Source: VRUE01 sp963715455
GTDB lineage: Bacteria > Actinomycetota > Thermoleophilia > Solirubrobacterales > 70-9
NCBI GenBank assembly: GCA_963715455.1
Contig: OY970245.1
Coordinates: forward strand, 2,418,001-2,482,000
Reading direction: 5' to 3'
DNA length: 64,000 nucleotides
In this document: positions 45,335-53,396 of the stretch, piece after piece
How positions within the stretch are numbered: the first letter of the stretch is position 1
How the letters are laid out: every line of letters begins with the position of its first letter
The notes under the pieces: generated by a model
Told to the model about the DNA's origin: nothing
What the model saw: the letters and a program-made list of their open reading frames with translations, nothing else
Database searches by the model: none
Made by a program: the position numbers and the translations under genes

Positions 45335-48070
45335 CTAGCAGGCCCACTCCTGCACCCGATCATTCACCGTATCGGACACCCAGACGTTGAGTTCGGAGTC
45401 GGTGGCGATGCCTTGCGGAAAAGCGAGCTGCCCGTCATTGGGACCGCCTGTGCCGAATTGGCTCATGTAGGTGCCGTTGGCTTTGAAGCGCTGAACCCGG
45501 TGGTTACCGGTGTCGGCGACCCAGACTCGTTCTTCGGAGTCAAAGGTGATGCTTTCGGGGCTCTTGAACTGGCCGTTGCCGGTGCCTTCGGTGCCGTATT
45601 TGCGCACGAAGGTGCCTTCGGTGGTGAATTCCTGCACTCGGTTGTTACCGGTGTCGGCGATCACGATGTCGCCTTCGGCATTGGCGGCGATGTCTCGCGG
45701 TTCTTTGAGCTGGCCGCTTTCGGAGCCGCTTTCTCCGAACGAAAAGATCAATTTGCCGGCGGCGGTGACCTTCTTGGCATTGAAGGTTTTTAATTTTCCT
45801 CCCGTGATCTGCGGGAAGGTGCCGACCACCCAAACGTTGCCTTCAGGGTCAATGGCTATGCTCGATGTCGCGGGTTGTTGGACTTTGAATTCGGTTTCGA
45901 CCGGCACTTCCCATGCCTGCATGAACGTCCCTTCATCGCTGAACTCCTGAACGCGAGCGTCGCCGGAGGCGATCCAGACGTCGTCTTCGGGGTCGATTGC
46001 GATCCCTTCCAGACCTGAGAACTGCCCGTTGCCGGTTCCCGCGACGCCGAACTGGAGGAGGAATTTGCCTTCGGAATCGAACTTCTGCACGCGGGTGTGG
46101 CCGATGTCGAGGACCCAAGCATTGCCTTTGGAGTCGATGGCCATATCACCGGGGAATGCGAGTTGGCCAGGGCCAGAGGCATCGCCGCCGAAATGTTGGA
46201 GGAATTCGCCTGCGGTGGTGAACTCCTGCACCCGATCATTCACCGTATCGGACACCCAGACGTTGAGTTCGGAGTCGGTGGCGATGCCTTGCGGAAAAGC
46301 GAGCTGCCCGTCATTGGGACCGCCTGTGCCGAATTGGCTCATGTAGGTGCCGTTGGCTTTGAAGCGCTGAACCCGGTGGTTACCGGTGTCGGCGACCCAG
46401 ACTCGTTCTTCGGAGTCAAAGGTGATGCTTTCGGGGCTCTTGAACTGGCCGTTGCCGGTGCCTTCGGTGCCGTATTTGCGCACGAAGGTGCCTTCGGTGG
46501 TGAATTCCTGCACTCGGTTGTTACCGGTGTCGGCGATCACGATGTCGCCTTCGGCATTGGCGGCGATGTCTCGCGGTTCTTTGAGCTGGCCGCTTTCGGA
46601 GCCGCTTTCTCCGAACGAAAAGATCAATTTGCCGGCGGCGGTGACCTTCTTGGCATTGAAGGTTTTTAATTTTCCTCCCGTGATCTGCGGGAAGGTGCCG
46701 ACCACCCAAACGTTGCCTTCAGGGTCAATGGCTATGCTCGATGTCGCGGGTTGTTGGACTTTGAATTCGGTTTCGACCGGCACTTCCCATGCCTGCATGA
46801 ACGTCCCTTCATCGCTGAACTCCTGAACGCGAGCGTCGCCGGAGGCGATCCAGACGTCGTCTTCGGGGTCGATTGCGATCCCTTCCAGACCTGAGAACTG
46901 CCCGTTGCCGGTTCCCGCGACGCCGAACTGGAGGAGGAATTTGCCTTCGGAATCGAACTTCTGCACGCGGGTGTGGCCGATGTCGAGGACCCAAGCATTG
47001 CCTTTGGAGTCGATGGCCATATCACCGGGGAATGCGAGTTGGCCAGGGCCAGAGGCATCGCCGCCGAAATGTTGGAGGAATTCGCCTGCGGTGGTGAACT
47101 CCTGCACCCGATCATTCACCGTATCGGACACCCAGACGTTGAGTTCGGAGTCGGTGGCGATGCCTTGCGGAAAAGCGAGCTGCCCGTCATTGGGACCGCC
47201 TGTGCCGAATTGGCTCATGTAGGTGCCGTTGGCTTTGAAGCGCTGAACCCGGTGGTTACCGGTGTCGGCGACCCAGACTCGTTCTTCGGAGTCAAAGGTG
47301 ATGCTTTCGGGGCTCTTGAACTGGCCGTTGCCGGTGCCTTCGGTGCCGTATTTGCGCACGAAGGTGCCTTCGGTGGTGAATTCCTGCACTCGGTTGTTAC
47401 CGGTGTCGGCGATCACGATGTCGCCTTCGGCATTGGCGGCGATGTCTCGCGGTTCTTTGAGCTGGCCGCTTTCGGAGCCGCTTTCTCCGAACGAAAAGAT
47501 CAATTTGCCGGCGGCGGTGACCTTCTTGGCATTGAAGGTTTTTAATTTTCCTCCCGTGATCTGCGGGAAGGTGCCGACCACCCAAACGTTGCCTTCAGGG
47601 TCAATGGCTATGCTCGATGTCGCGGGTTGTTGGACTTTGAATTCGGTTTCGACCGGCACTTCCCATGCCTGCATGAACGTCCCTTCATCGCTGAACTCCT
47701 GAACGCGAGCGTCGCCGGAGGCGATCCAGACGTCGTCTTCGGGGTCGATTGCGATCCCTTCCAGACCTGAGAACTGCCCGTTGCCGGTTCCCGCGACGCC
47801 GAACTGGAGGAGGAATTTGCCTTCGGAATCGAACTTCTGCACGCGGGTGTGGCCGATGTCGAGGACCCAAGCATTGCCTTTGGAGTCGATGGCCATATCA
47901 CCGGGGAATGCGAGTTGGCCGGCACCGGAGCTGTCACCACCGAACTTGCGGAGGAATTCGCCTTTGCATTCAACGGCGCCTGCAGAGGTCGGGTAGGCGC
48001 AAGCTACAGCTAGCGCGCAAAAGATGACGGCAAGCAATTGCCGCGCGAAAATAGCCTCTCCTAACTGCAT
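45335..48070 (-). CDS. Secreted protein made of three identical six-bladed NHL propellers
   Basis: 911 residues from ATG 48070, preceded by GAAGGGGGCGTG; an ATG six codons upstream also exists. A signal peptide ends near AGAVEC. The mature part is three copies of one 292-residue unit, each made of six NHL blades (~47–58 residues, pattern GQLxxPxGIAxD...VxDTGNNRVQEF). The third copy stops early, inside its last blade, in EWAC. The N-terminus begins CKGEFLRKFGG, which resembles the strand GEFLQHFGG that closes each later propeller. Such proteins bind ligands or carbohydrates or link surfaces; the ligand here is unknown. A 48-kb collagen-like gene and another NHL gene lie nearby. Confidence 0.85.
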   Translation of the reverse strand: MQLGEAIFARQLLAVIFCALAVACAYPTSAGAVECKGEFLRKFGGDSSGAGQLAFPGDMAIDSKGNAWVLDIGHTRVQKFDSEGKFLLQFGVAGTGNGQFSGLEGIAIDPEDDVWIASGDARVQEFSDEGTFMQAWEVPVETEFKVQQPATSSIAIDPEGNVWVVGTFPQITGGKLKTFNAKKVTAAGKLIFSFGESGSESGQLKEPRDIAANAEGDIVIADTGNNRVQEFTTEGTFVRKYGTEGTGNGQFKSPESITFDSEERVWVADTGNHRVQRFKANGTYMSQFGTGGPNDGQLAFPQGIATDSELNVWVSDTVNDRVQEFTTAGEFLQHFGGDASGPGQLAFPGDMAIDSKGNAWVLDIGHTRVQKFDSEGKFLLQFGVAGTGNGQFSGLEGIAIDPEDDVWIASGDARVQEFSDEGTFMQAWEVPVETEFKVQQPATSSIAIDPEGNVWVVGTFPQITGGKLKTFNAKKVTAAGKLIFSFGESGSESGQLKEPRDIAANAEGDIVIADTGNNRVQEFTTEGTFVRKYGTEGTGNGQFKSPESITFDSEERVWVADTGNHRVQRFKANGTYMSQFGTGGPNDGQLAFPQGIATDSELNVWVSDTVNDRVQEFTTAGEFLQHFGGDASGPGQLAFPGDMAIDSKGNAWVLDIGHTRVQKFDSEGKFLLQFGVAGTGNGQFSGLEGIAIDPEDDVWIASGDARVQEFSDEGTFMQAWEVPVETEFKVQQPATSSIAIDPEGNVWVVGTFPQITGGKLKTFNAKKVTAAGKLIFSFGESGSESGQLKEPRDIAANAEGDIVIADTGNNRVQEFTTEGTFVRKYGTEGTGNGQFKSPESITFDSEERVWVADTGNHRVQRFKANGTYMSQFGTGGPNDGQLAFPQGIATDSELNVWVSDTVNDRVQEWAC
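45346..47920. repeat. Direct tandem repeat, period 876 bp, 2.94 copies, in coding sequence
   Basis: Copy 1 begins at 45346 (the base before differs from copy 2) and identity continues to 47920, where the third copy diverges. The period is 876 bp (292 codons). Equivalent start sites recur at 45510, 46386 and 47262, and identical frames recur on both strands at these offsets, which implies identity at the nucleotide level. I compared by eye, so isolated substitutions cannot be excluded. Confidence 0.9.
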
Positions 48071-48144
48071 CACGCCCCCTTCGTTCAAAGCCGCTTGAGG
48101 CTGACGCTAATTCGGAACTGAGTTGTTCTGTATCCTCAAAACTA

Positions 48145-48176
48145 GGGTTTTTAAACAGAATTACTTAAGTAAACCC
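48145..48176. promoter_or_regulatory. AT-rich palindromic region upstream of the large NHL gene
   Basis: TTACTTAAGTAA (48161–48172) is a perfect palindrome. GGGTTT (48145–48150) and AAACCC (48171–48176) flank it as inverted repeats. The stretch is far more AT-rich than its surroundings and lies about 75 nt ahead of the gene start, a likely promoter/operator. Confidence 0.5.
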
Positions 48177-48257
48177 AAACCCACCGTTCGCCGAATTGGC
48201 CCCGTGAGCAACTCGAGCGAGCGGGATCGTCTTCATCGACGATGACGAATCGCCGTG

Positions 48258-49673
48258 TCAGAAATGCGGCCGGAAGTGGTGGTGCCTGGGTCGTTTGTCC
48301 GCAGCGGGGCCTTTGAGCAGCGCCGCGCAGGCGAGGGCGCCGGCCAGCGCTGCGCCAGCGATGATCAGGAAGGCGGTCGCGTATGGCGAGGCGTCGGGGG
48401 TCGTGCCGCCGGCTCCCGAGTAGACGACGATGCCGAGCACCATCGTGCCGGCGGCGGCGCCGATCCAGCGCACGGTGAGCACCAGCGCGTTGGCGTCGCC
48501 GCGCTCCTCGGCGGCGACGGCGTTGCTGAGGCCGGTGAGCAGCGAGGTGAACATCGGCGCGATCGAGACGTTGAGCAAGAGCAGGCCGGGCAAGAGCAGG
48601 GCGAAGCTCTCATCGTCGACGAAGGCGGCGATCCAGGCCATGGCGACCGCGGTGAGCAGGTAGCCGACGAGCGCCGGGGTCCGCGGCCCGATGCGATCAG
48701 TGACGCGGCCGGCGAGGATGTTGAAGAGCGGCTCGGCGATCATCGAGGCGGCGATCGCCAGGGCGGCCAGCAGCGGCCCGTAGTCGAGCACGTGCTGGAG
48801 GTAGGTGGCGATGTAGACGATGTAGCCGTTGACGACGAACTGGGCGGCGAACATCGCCAGCACGATGCCGACGAGCACGCGGCGGCGCAACAAGCCGACG
48901 TCGAGCAGCGGGTGGGCCGTGCGCAGCTCGAGCCAAGCGAAGCCACCGAGCGTCACAAGCCCGGCGCCGAAGAGCGACAGCGTTGCAGCCGAGTCCCAGC
49001 CCCAAGCGAGCGACTGCATCAGGGCCACGAGCAATGCGGCGAGGCCGATCATCAGCACGGTTAGGCCACGGAAGTCGAAGGGCGCTGGCTCGCCGATCGC
49101 CCGGTTGTCGACCTTGAGCCAGCCGAGCACGACGAGGGAGGCACCAACCGCGACTTGCAGGCCGAAGAGCGCCCGCCAGCTGACTACCTCGGTGAGCAGC
49201 CCGGCCATCAGTGGGCCGATGACGAAGACGGTCACGCCGATCGCCGAGTACTTGCCGAGTGCGTCGCCGCGGTGCTCGAGCGGCACCCGGTTGGCGATCA
49301 TCGCGGCACTCGATGGATAGAGCGTCGAGGCGCCGATACCGGCCACGGCGATGCTCACGACGAGCCAAACAAAGCCCTGCGAGACGGTGGCTGAAAGGGA
49401 GCCAATGGCGAAGATCGAAAGGGCGACGAGCAGCACCTCGCGGTGGCCGTAGTAATCCCCGAGTCGACCGCCAACGGCGGCGAAGAGCGCCAGCGTGAGG
49501 AAGAAGGAGTTGACGATCCACTGAGCCTCGGAAGCCGAGAGCTGCAGTTCCTCGGCGATCGTCGGCTGGATTACGCCAAGGACCGTCTGGCCGAGGTAGC
49601 AGGTGAAGAATGCAAGGCCGCCGAACCAGAGCGTCCAGGGACTGAGGCGCTGCGCCGGTGGGGCGTCGGTCAC
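48258..49673 (-). CDS. MFS efflux transporter, DHA2 (EmrB/QacA-like) family
   Basis: 471 residues from GTG 49673. The opening LWFGGLAFFTCYLGQTVLG and GGRLGDYYGHREVLLVAL (motif A) plus PLEHRGDALGKYSAIGVT match drug:H+ antiporters. About fourteen hydrophobic segments are present. It probably exports a hydrophobic or amphiphilic compound. The GTG overlaps the P450 stop (GTGA), so the two are translationally coupled and may act on one compound or its product. Confidence 0.9.
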   Translation of the reverse strand: MTDAPPAQRLSPWTLWFGGLAFFTCYLGQTVLGVIQPTIAEELQLSASEAQWIVNSFFLTLALFAAVGGRLGDYYGHREVLLVALSIFAIGSLSATVSQGFVWLVVSIAVAGIGASTLYPSSAAMIANRVPLEHRGDALGKYSAIGVTVFVIGPLMAGLLTEVVSWRALFGLQVAVGASLVVLGWLKVDNRAIGEPAPFDFRGLTVLMIGLAALLVALMQSLAWGWDSAATLSLFGAGLVTLGGFAWLELRTAHPLLDVGLLRRRVLVGIVLAMFAAQFVVNGYIVYIATYLQHVLDYGPLLAALAIAASMIAEPLFNILAGRVTDRIGPRTPALVGYLLTAVAMAWIAAFVDDESFALLLPGLLLLNVSIAPMFTSLLTGLSNAVAAEERGDANALVLTVRWIGAAAGTMVLGIVVYSGAGGTTPDASPYATAFLIIAGAALAGALACAALLKGPAADKRPRHHHFRPHF

Positions 49674-51115
49674 GCGCGGGACAGTACCCGCATCTCCAGA
49701 CCGCCCCGCGGCGAAAGCGTCGGCATCTGGCGCACGGTCATCGTGCGGCCCGGCATCGCATCGAGGCGCAAGTGCTGCAGCAGCATCGTCGCCACCAACT
49801 TCACCTCGGTTTGGCCGAAGCGCTTACCGATGCAGATGCGCCGCCCGCCGCCAAAGGGCACGTAAGCGCCGCGGGGCAGTTGCGCCTTGCGCTCGCGCGT
49901 GAAGCGCTCGGGGATGAAGGCCTCCGGGTCGGGGAAGACCTCGGGGATGCGGTGGCTGGCCCAGGAGCAGTAGTTGACGTAGGCACCCCGCTTCACCTGA
50001 TGGCCGTTGAACTCGAAATCGCGCACGGCGCGGCGCGGGCCGATCCAGGCGGGTGGGTAGAGGCGCAGCACCTCGTCGAGCACCATGTCGAGATAGGGCA
50101 TCTCGCGCTCGAGCCGCTCAATATCGGGAGCGTCGCCGCCCAGTACCCGATCCTGCTCCTCGCAGAGCTTGGCCGTCACCTCGGGATGGCGGGCCAGCTC
50201 GTGCATCATGAAGGTCAGGGTCGAGGTCGAGGTGTCGTGCCCGGCGAACATCAGGGTCATCACCTGGTCGCGGACCTCCTTGTCGGTAAAGCCCTCCCCC
50301 GCCTCGTCGCGCACGTCCAGCAGCAAGCTGAGGATGTCCATCTTCTCGGGGTCGGGATCGGCGCGGCGCTGGGTGATCTCGCCGTAGACGATCTCGTCGA
50401 GCACCTCGCGCGAGCGCACCATCTTCGACCAGGGCGAGCCCGGGCCGCGCAGCAGCCGCAGGTGGAAGTCGGTGCCGTAGAAGCCGAGTGCCCGCTCGAA
50501 GTGCTCGGCCGCCGCGGCACCCTTGCCAGCTTCGTCGGGATCGAGGCCGAGCAGCGCCCGCATCGCGATGCGCATCGCCAGGCCGCGCATCCACTCGTAG
50601 ATGTCGATCACCTGGCCCGGCCGCAGGCGCTCGATCGCCGGCGTCGCCTCGGCGATCATCGCCTCCACCGAAGCCGAGACCTGCTCGCGGTGGAAGGCAG
50701 GCATCATGATCTCGCGGGCCCGGTCGTGGTAGGCATCGTCGATCGTCAGCAGCCCATCGCCGAGCAGCGGGATCAGGTCGCCGAAGCTCGACTCGCGCCA
50801 GTGGAAGTTCTCCGGATGGGCGACCGTGATGAAGTGGTTGGCCTCCGGGCCGAGCATGAAGATCACCGGATGGTGGAGCAGGCGCACGCTGAAGATCGGG
50901 CCGTGCTCCTCGTAGAGGCCGAGCAGGAGGGGCAGCGGATCGCGCGCCGCCTGCAGGGTGCGGCCGAAGTCGAAGCTCTGCGGGCCGGGCGGGTAGGCAC
51001 CGCGCCGGCGCACGCTGAACTCGGTCCGCACGTCTTCGGCAACCCGGCGGACCGGGTTGGCACTCAGCTGCTCGGGCGGCTCAATGCGGGCAGGCTGCTT
51101 GGCGGGCGTCTCCAC
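49670..51115 (-). CDS. Cytochrome P450
   Basis: 481 residues from GTG 51115 (VETPAKQPARIEPPEQL). The I-helix oxygen-activation motif is FAGHDTSTST, the K-helix is EVLRLYPP (ExxR), and the heme loop is FGGGRRICIGKRFGQTE with the axial Cys. All core elements are present, so it should be a monooxygenase. The N-terminus has no membrane anchor. It resembles the CYP102/CYP110/CYP120-type soluble bacterial enzymes in general shape only. No ferredoxin or reductase gene is adjacent; electrons must come from elsewhere. It is coupled to the MFS transporter. Confidence 0.95.
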   Translation of the reverse strand: METPAKQPARIEPPEQLSANPVRRVAEDVRTEFSVRRRGAYPPGPQSFDFGRTLQAARDPLPLLLGLYEEHGPIFSVRLLHHPVIFMLGPEANHFITVAHPENFHWRESSFGDLIPLLGDGLLTIDDAYHDRAREIMMPAFHREQVSASVEAMIAEATPAIERLRPGQVIDIYEWMRGLAMRIAMRALLGLDPDEAGKGAAAAEHFERALGFYGTDFHLRLLRGPGSPWSKMVRSREVLDEIVYGEITQRRADPDPEKMDILSLLLDVRDEAGEGFTDKEVRDQVMTLMFAGHDTSTSTLTFMMHELARHPEVTAKLCEEQDRVLGGDAPDIERLEREMPYLDMVLDEVLRLYPPAWIGPRRAVRDFEFNGHQVKRGAYVNYCSWASHRIPEVFPDPEAFIPERFTRERKAQLPRGAYVPFGGGRRICIGKRFGQTEVKLVATMLLQHLRLDAMPGRTMTVRQMPTLSPRGGLEMRVLSRA

Positions 51116-51158
51116 GGGCACCCCCGGAATCCTAGTTGGCTGACTGGCCAAACAAGGT

Positions 51159-52355
51159 CTACTCCCAGAGCACCCCGTCAACCGCGGGCGGCCGCAGGCC
51201 GCGGATCGCCTCGTCAGCTGGAACCCAACCCTCGCGCTCCTGCCTCAGCAGACCAAGCTCCCTGATCGCGTTGAGGTCACGGCTCAGGGTCTTTTCGGTC
51301 TTGGTCGCGTAGGCCGCCGCCAGGCGGGGAGTGAGCTCGGGAATCGCCCGCTTTGCCACTGCCTCTCTAGACGCGTGAAAAGAGCGTGAAAGATCGAGCA
51401 CCAAGCGGAGGCGACGAATGTCGGTCTCTGAGCGACGATCGCGAAATGCCTGATGGACGTGCTGCGCCCAGCGGTCTTCGAACTGCTGCTTCCAGATCAC
51501 GCCCAGCTGCTCTCGAAGCTGGTCCACGAACCCCTGCACCGCGTAGGCCAGGAAAGAGAGCAGTCCGTGTGGCTCACGACTCGACGTCGCCAGTTGTCGG
51601 TAGTACTCGCTGCGGGTTTGGTTGTAGTGGTTGGACAAGAGCTGGCAGGTCGGAACCGGGAAGCCGGCCGTGAGGAGAATCTGGAGCTCGAGCAGGCGCG
51701 CGGTACGGCCGTTGCCATCGCCGAAAGGATGGACCCACGCGAGGTAGAGATGCGCTACCACCGCCTTGACGATCGCCAGTGGGGCGGCCAGCTGGGGTGC
51801 GTCGCTGGGGGCATTCAACTCGTCGCCGTTGAGCCAGTCGCAGAGGCGCGAAAGTAGATACTCGGCATCCTCCGCTGGGGCCGCGCGGTAGCTGCCGACG
51901 ACGACGGAGTGCTCGCGTATCTCTCCCGGGACGACCCCCTCCTCGACCTCGAGGCCGTCGAGGATCAGTCGGTTGTACTCCTTGAGGCGCTCAACGGTGA
52001 AGGGAAGCGCAGGGTCGTCCAGCAGCTCCTGACTGGCGAGGTTGTAAGCGGCCAGCACATTCTCGATCTCTTTCTCCAAGTACTCGCGAGAGGGCGGCAG
52101 CTCCAGCGTCCCATCGAGAACCTGCCGCACCTCCTGCTCAGAGAGCGTGTTCCCCTCGATCGCGGTCGTCGCCAGCATCCCCTTGGCCAAGTAGACCTGC
52201 AGCAGCTCACTGGCCGCTGCCGGCGCGAGCAGCGCACGTCCAACGTGCTGGCACTTCGACTTCGCCTCACCCAGCAGAACCCAGGTCGAAGGCATTGCCA
52301 GCCGCAAATCGACCTTGAAATCGATATGTGAATGGGTTTTCAGATATCGCTTCAT
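51159..52355 (-). CDS. Fic-domain protein with N-terminal inhibitory motif
   Basis: 398 residues. The Fic core HPFGDGNGRTAR is at ~207–218 and is a perfect match to HPFxxGNGRxxR, so it should transfer AMP (or another nucleotide group) to target proteins. An N-terminal TTAIEGN near 62 fits the (S/T)xxxE(G/N) autoinhibitory helix of class II Fic proteins. The C-terminal ~130 residues are helical with a likely winged helix (LTPRLAAAYATKTEKTLSRDL). There is no adjacent antitoxin, which fits self-inhibition. Function of this Fic subclass is mostly unknown. Confidence 0.92.
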   Translation of the reverse strand: MKRYLKTHSHIDFKVDLRLAMPSTWVLLGEAKSKCQHVGRALLAPAAASELLQVYLAKGMLATTAIEGNTLSEQEVRQVLDGTLELPPSREYLEKEIENVLAAYNLASQELLDDPALPFTVERLKEYNRLILDGLEVEEGVVPGEIREHSVVVGSYRAAPAEDAEYLLSRLCDWLNGDELNAPSDAPQLAAPLAIVKAVVAHLYLAWVHPFGDGNGRTARLLELQILLTAGFPVPTCQLLSNHYNQTRSEYYRQLATSSREPHGLLSFLAYAVQGFVDQLREQLGVIWKQQFEDRWAQHVHQAFRDRRSETDIRRLRLVLDLSRSFHASREAVAKRAIPELTPRLAAAYATKTEKTLSRDLNAIRELGLLRQEREGWVPADEAIRGLRPPAVDGVLWE

Positions 52356-52403
52356 AGCAGCCCTGAAACGATTATAGGCCTAAATATGTCCCTATATGTG
52401 TCC

Positions 52404-53387
52404 TTACCTCTGTCCAGCAGCGGCGAGCTGTCCGCAGGCGGCGTCGATGTCGCGGCCGCGGGTGAGGCGAACGGTGGCAGCGAGCCGCTGCTCGGCGAGG
52501 ATCGCGCGGAAGCGCTCAATCCGCTCCGGCGAGGAGCCGTCATAGGCGCCGGTCGGGTTGTAGGGGATGAGGTTGACCTTGTAAGCGCGGGGGTCGAGTA
52601 GCTCGGTCAGCTGCCGGGCGTGCTCGGGCAGGTCGTTGACACCGTCGAGCATCACGTACTCGACGAAGACCTTGCGCCGGCGACGCGCGCGGTAGCGCTC
52701 GCAGGCAGCCAGCACCTCGGCCAGCGGGTAGCGGTCGTTGACCGGCATCAGCTGCGAGCGCAGGCCGTCGTTGGGTGCGTGCAGTGAGAGGGCGAGGCTG
52801 ACCGGCATCTCGCACTCGGTTAGGCGGTCGATGCCAGGAACCCAGCCGACCGTGGAGATCGCCGTGCGGCGGTGGGTGACGCCGAGGTCGGGCAGCCGCT
52901 CGCAGGCCCCCAGCACCGCGTCGAGGTTCATCGTCGGCTCCCCCATGCCCATGAAGACGACGTGGTCGATCGCTTCGGCACGGCGGAAGTGCAGCGCCTG
53001 GTCGAGGATCTCGTCGGCGCTGAGGTTGCGGCCGAACTTCATCTGCCCTGTCGCACAGAAAGAGCAGGTCAGTGGACAGCCCGACTGCGAGGAGAGGCAG
53101 ACCGAGCGGCGCCCGTCGCGATAGCGCATCAGCACCGCCTCGATCGGCCGCCCGTCGGCCGTGTGGAAGAGTGCCTTGACCGTGCCGTCATCGGAGCGCG
53201 CCTCCGCTCGCAGGTCCAAAGTCGAGATCGGCAGCTCAGCAGCGAGCCGCTCGCGCAACGCCGCCGGCAGGTTGCTCATCTCCCCGTAGGAGCGAACGCC
53301 GCGCGACACCCATTCCCATACCTGGGCAGCGCGGTAGGGCGGCTCGCCGGCAGCGGCCAGCGTGCTCTGCAGCAGGGCACGATCCAC
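52404..53387 (-). CDS. rlmN: Dual-specificity RNA methyltransferase RlmN
   Basis: 327 residues. The radical-SAM cluster is C-x3-C-x2-C in SGCPLTCSFCATGQ (~103–112), preceded by the helical PxYRAxQVWEW N-terminal domain. GMGEPTMNLDAVL, LALSLHAPND and KVNLIPYNPTG follow, and the two reactive Cys correspond to VEYVML upstream and IDAACGQL near the C-terminus. It makes 2-methyladenosine at 23S rRNA A2503 and tRNA A37. Its ATG lies after the amine oxidase stop by 10 nt. Confidence 0.96.
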   Translation of the reverse strand: MDRALLQSTLAAAGEPPYRAAQVWEWVSRGVRSYGEMSNLPAALRERLAAELPISTLDLRAEARSDDGTVKALFHTADGRPIEAVLMRYRDGRRSVCLSSQSGCPLTCSFCATGQMKFGRNLSADEILDQALHFRRAEAIDHVVFMGMGEPTMNLDAVLGACERLPDLGVTHRRTAISTVGWVPGIDRLTECEMPVSLALSLHAPNDGLRSQLMPVNDRYPLAEVLAACERYRARRRRKVFVEYVMLDGVNDLPEHARQLTELLDPRAYKVNLIPYNPTGAYDGSSPERIERFRAILAEQRLAATVRLTRGRDIDAACGQLAAAGQR

Positions 53388-53396
53388 CGGGCGAGT

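Noticed and set aside
45346..47920. CRISPR or satellite array
   Set aside because: The period is 876 bp, there are no spacers, and every base is inside one open reading frame of NHL blades.
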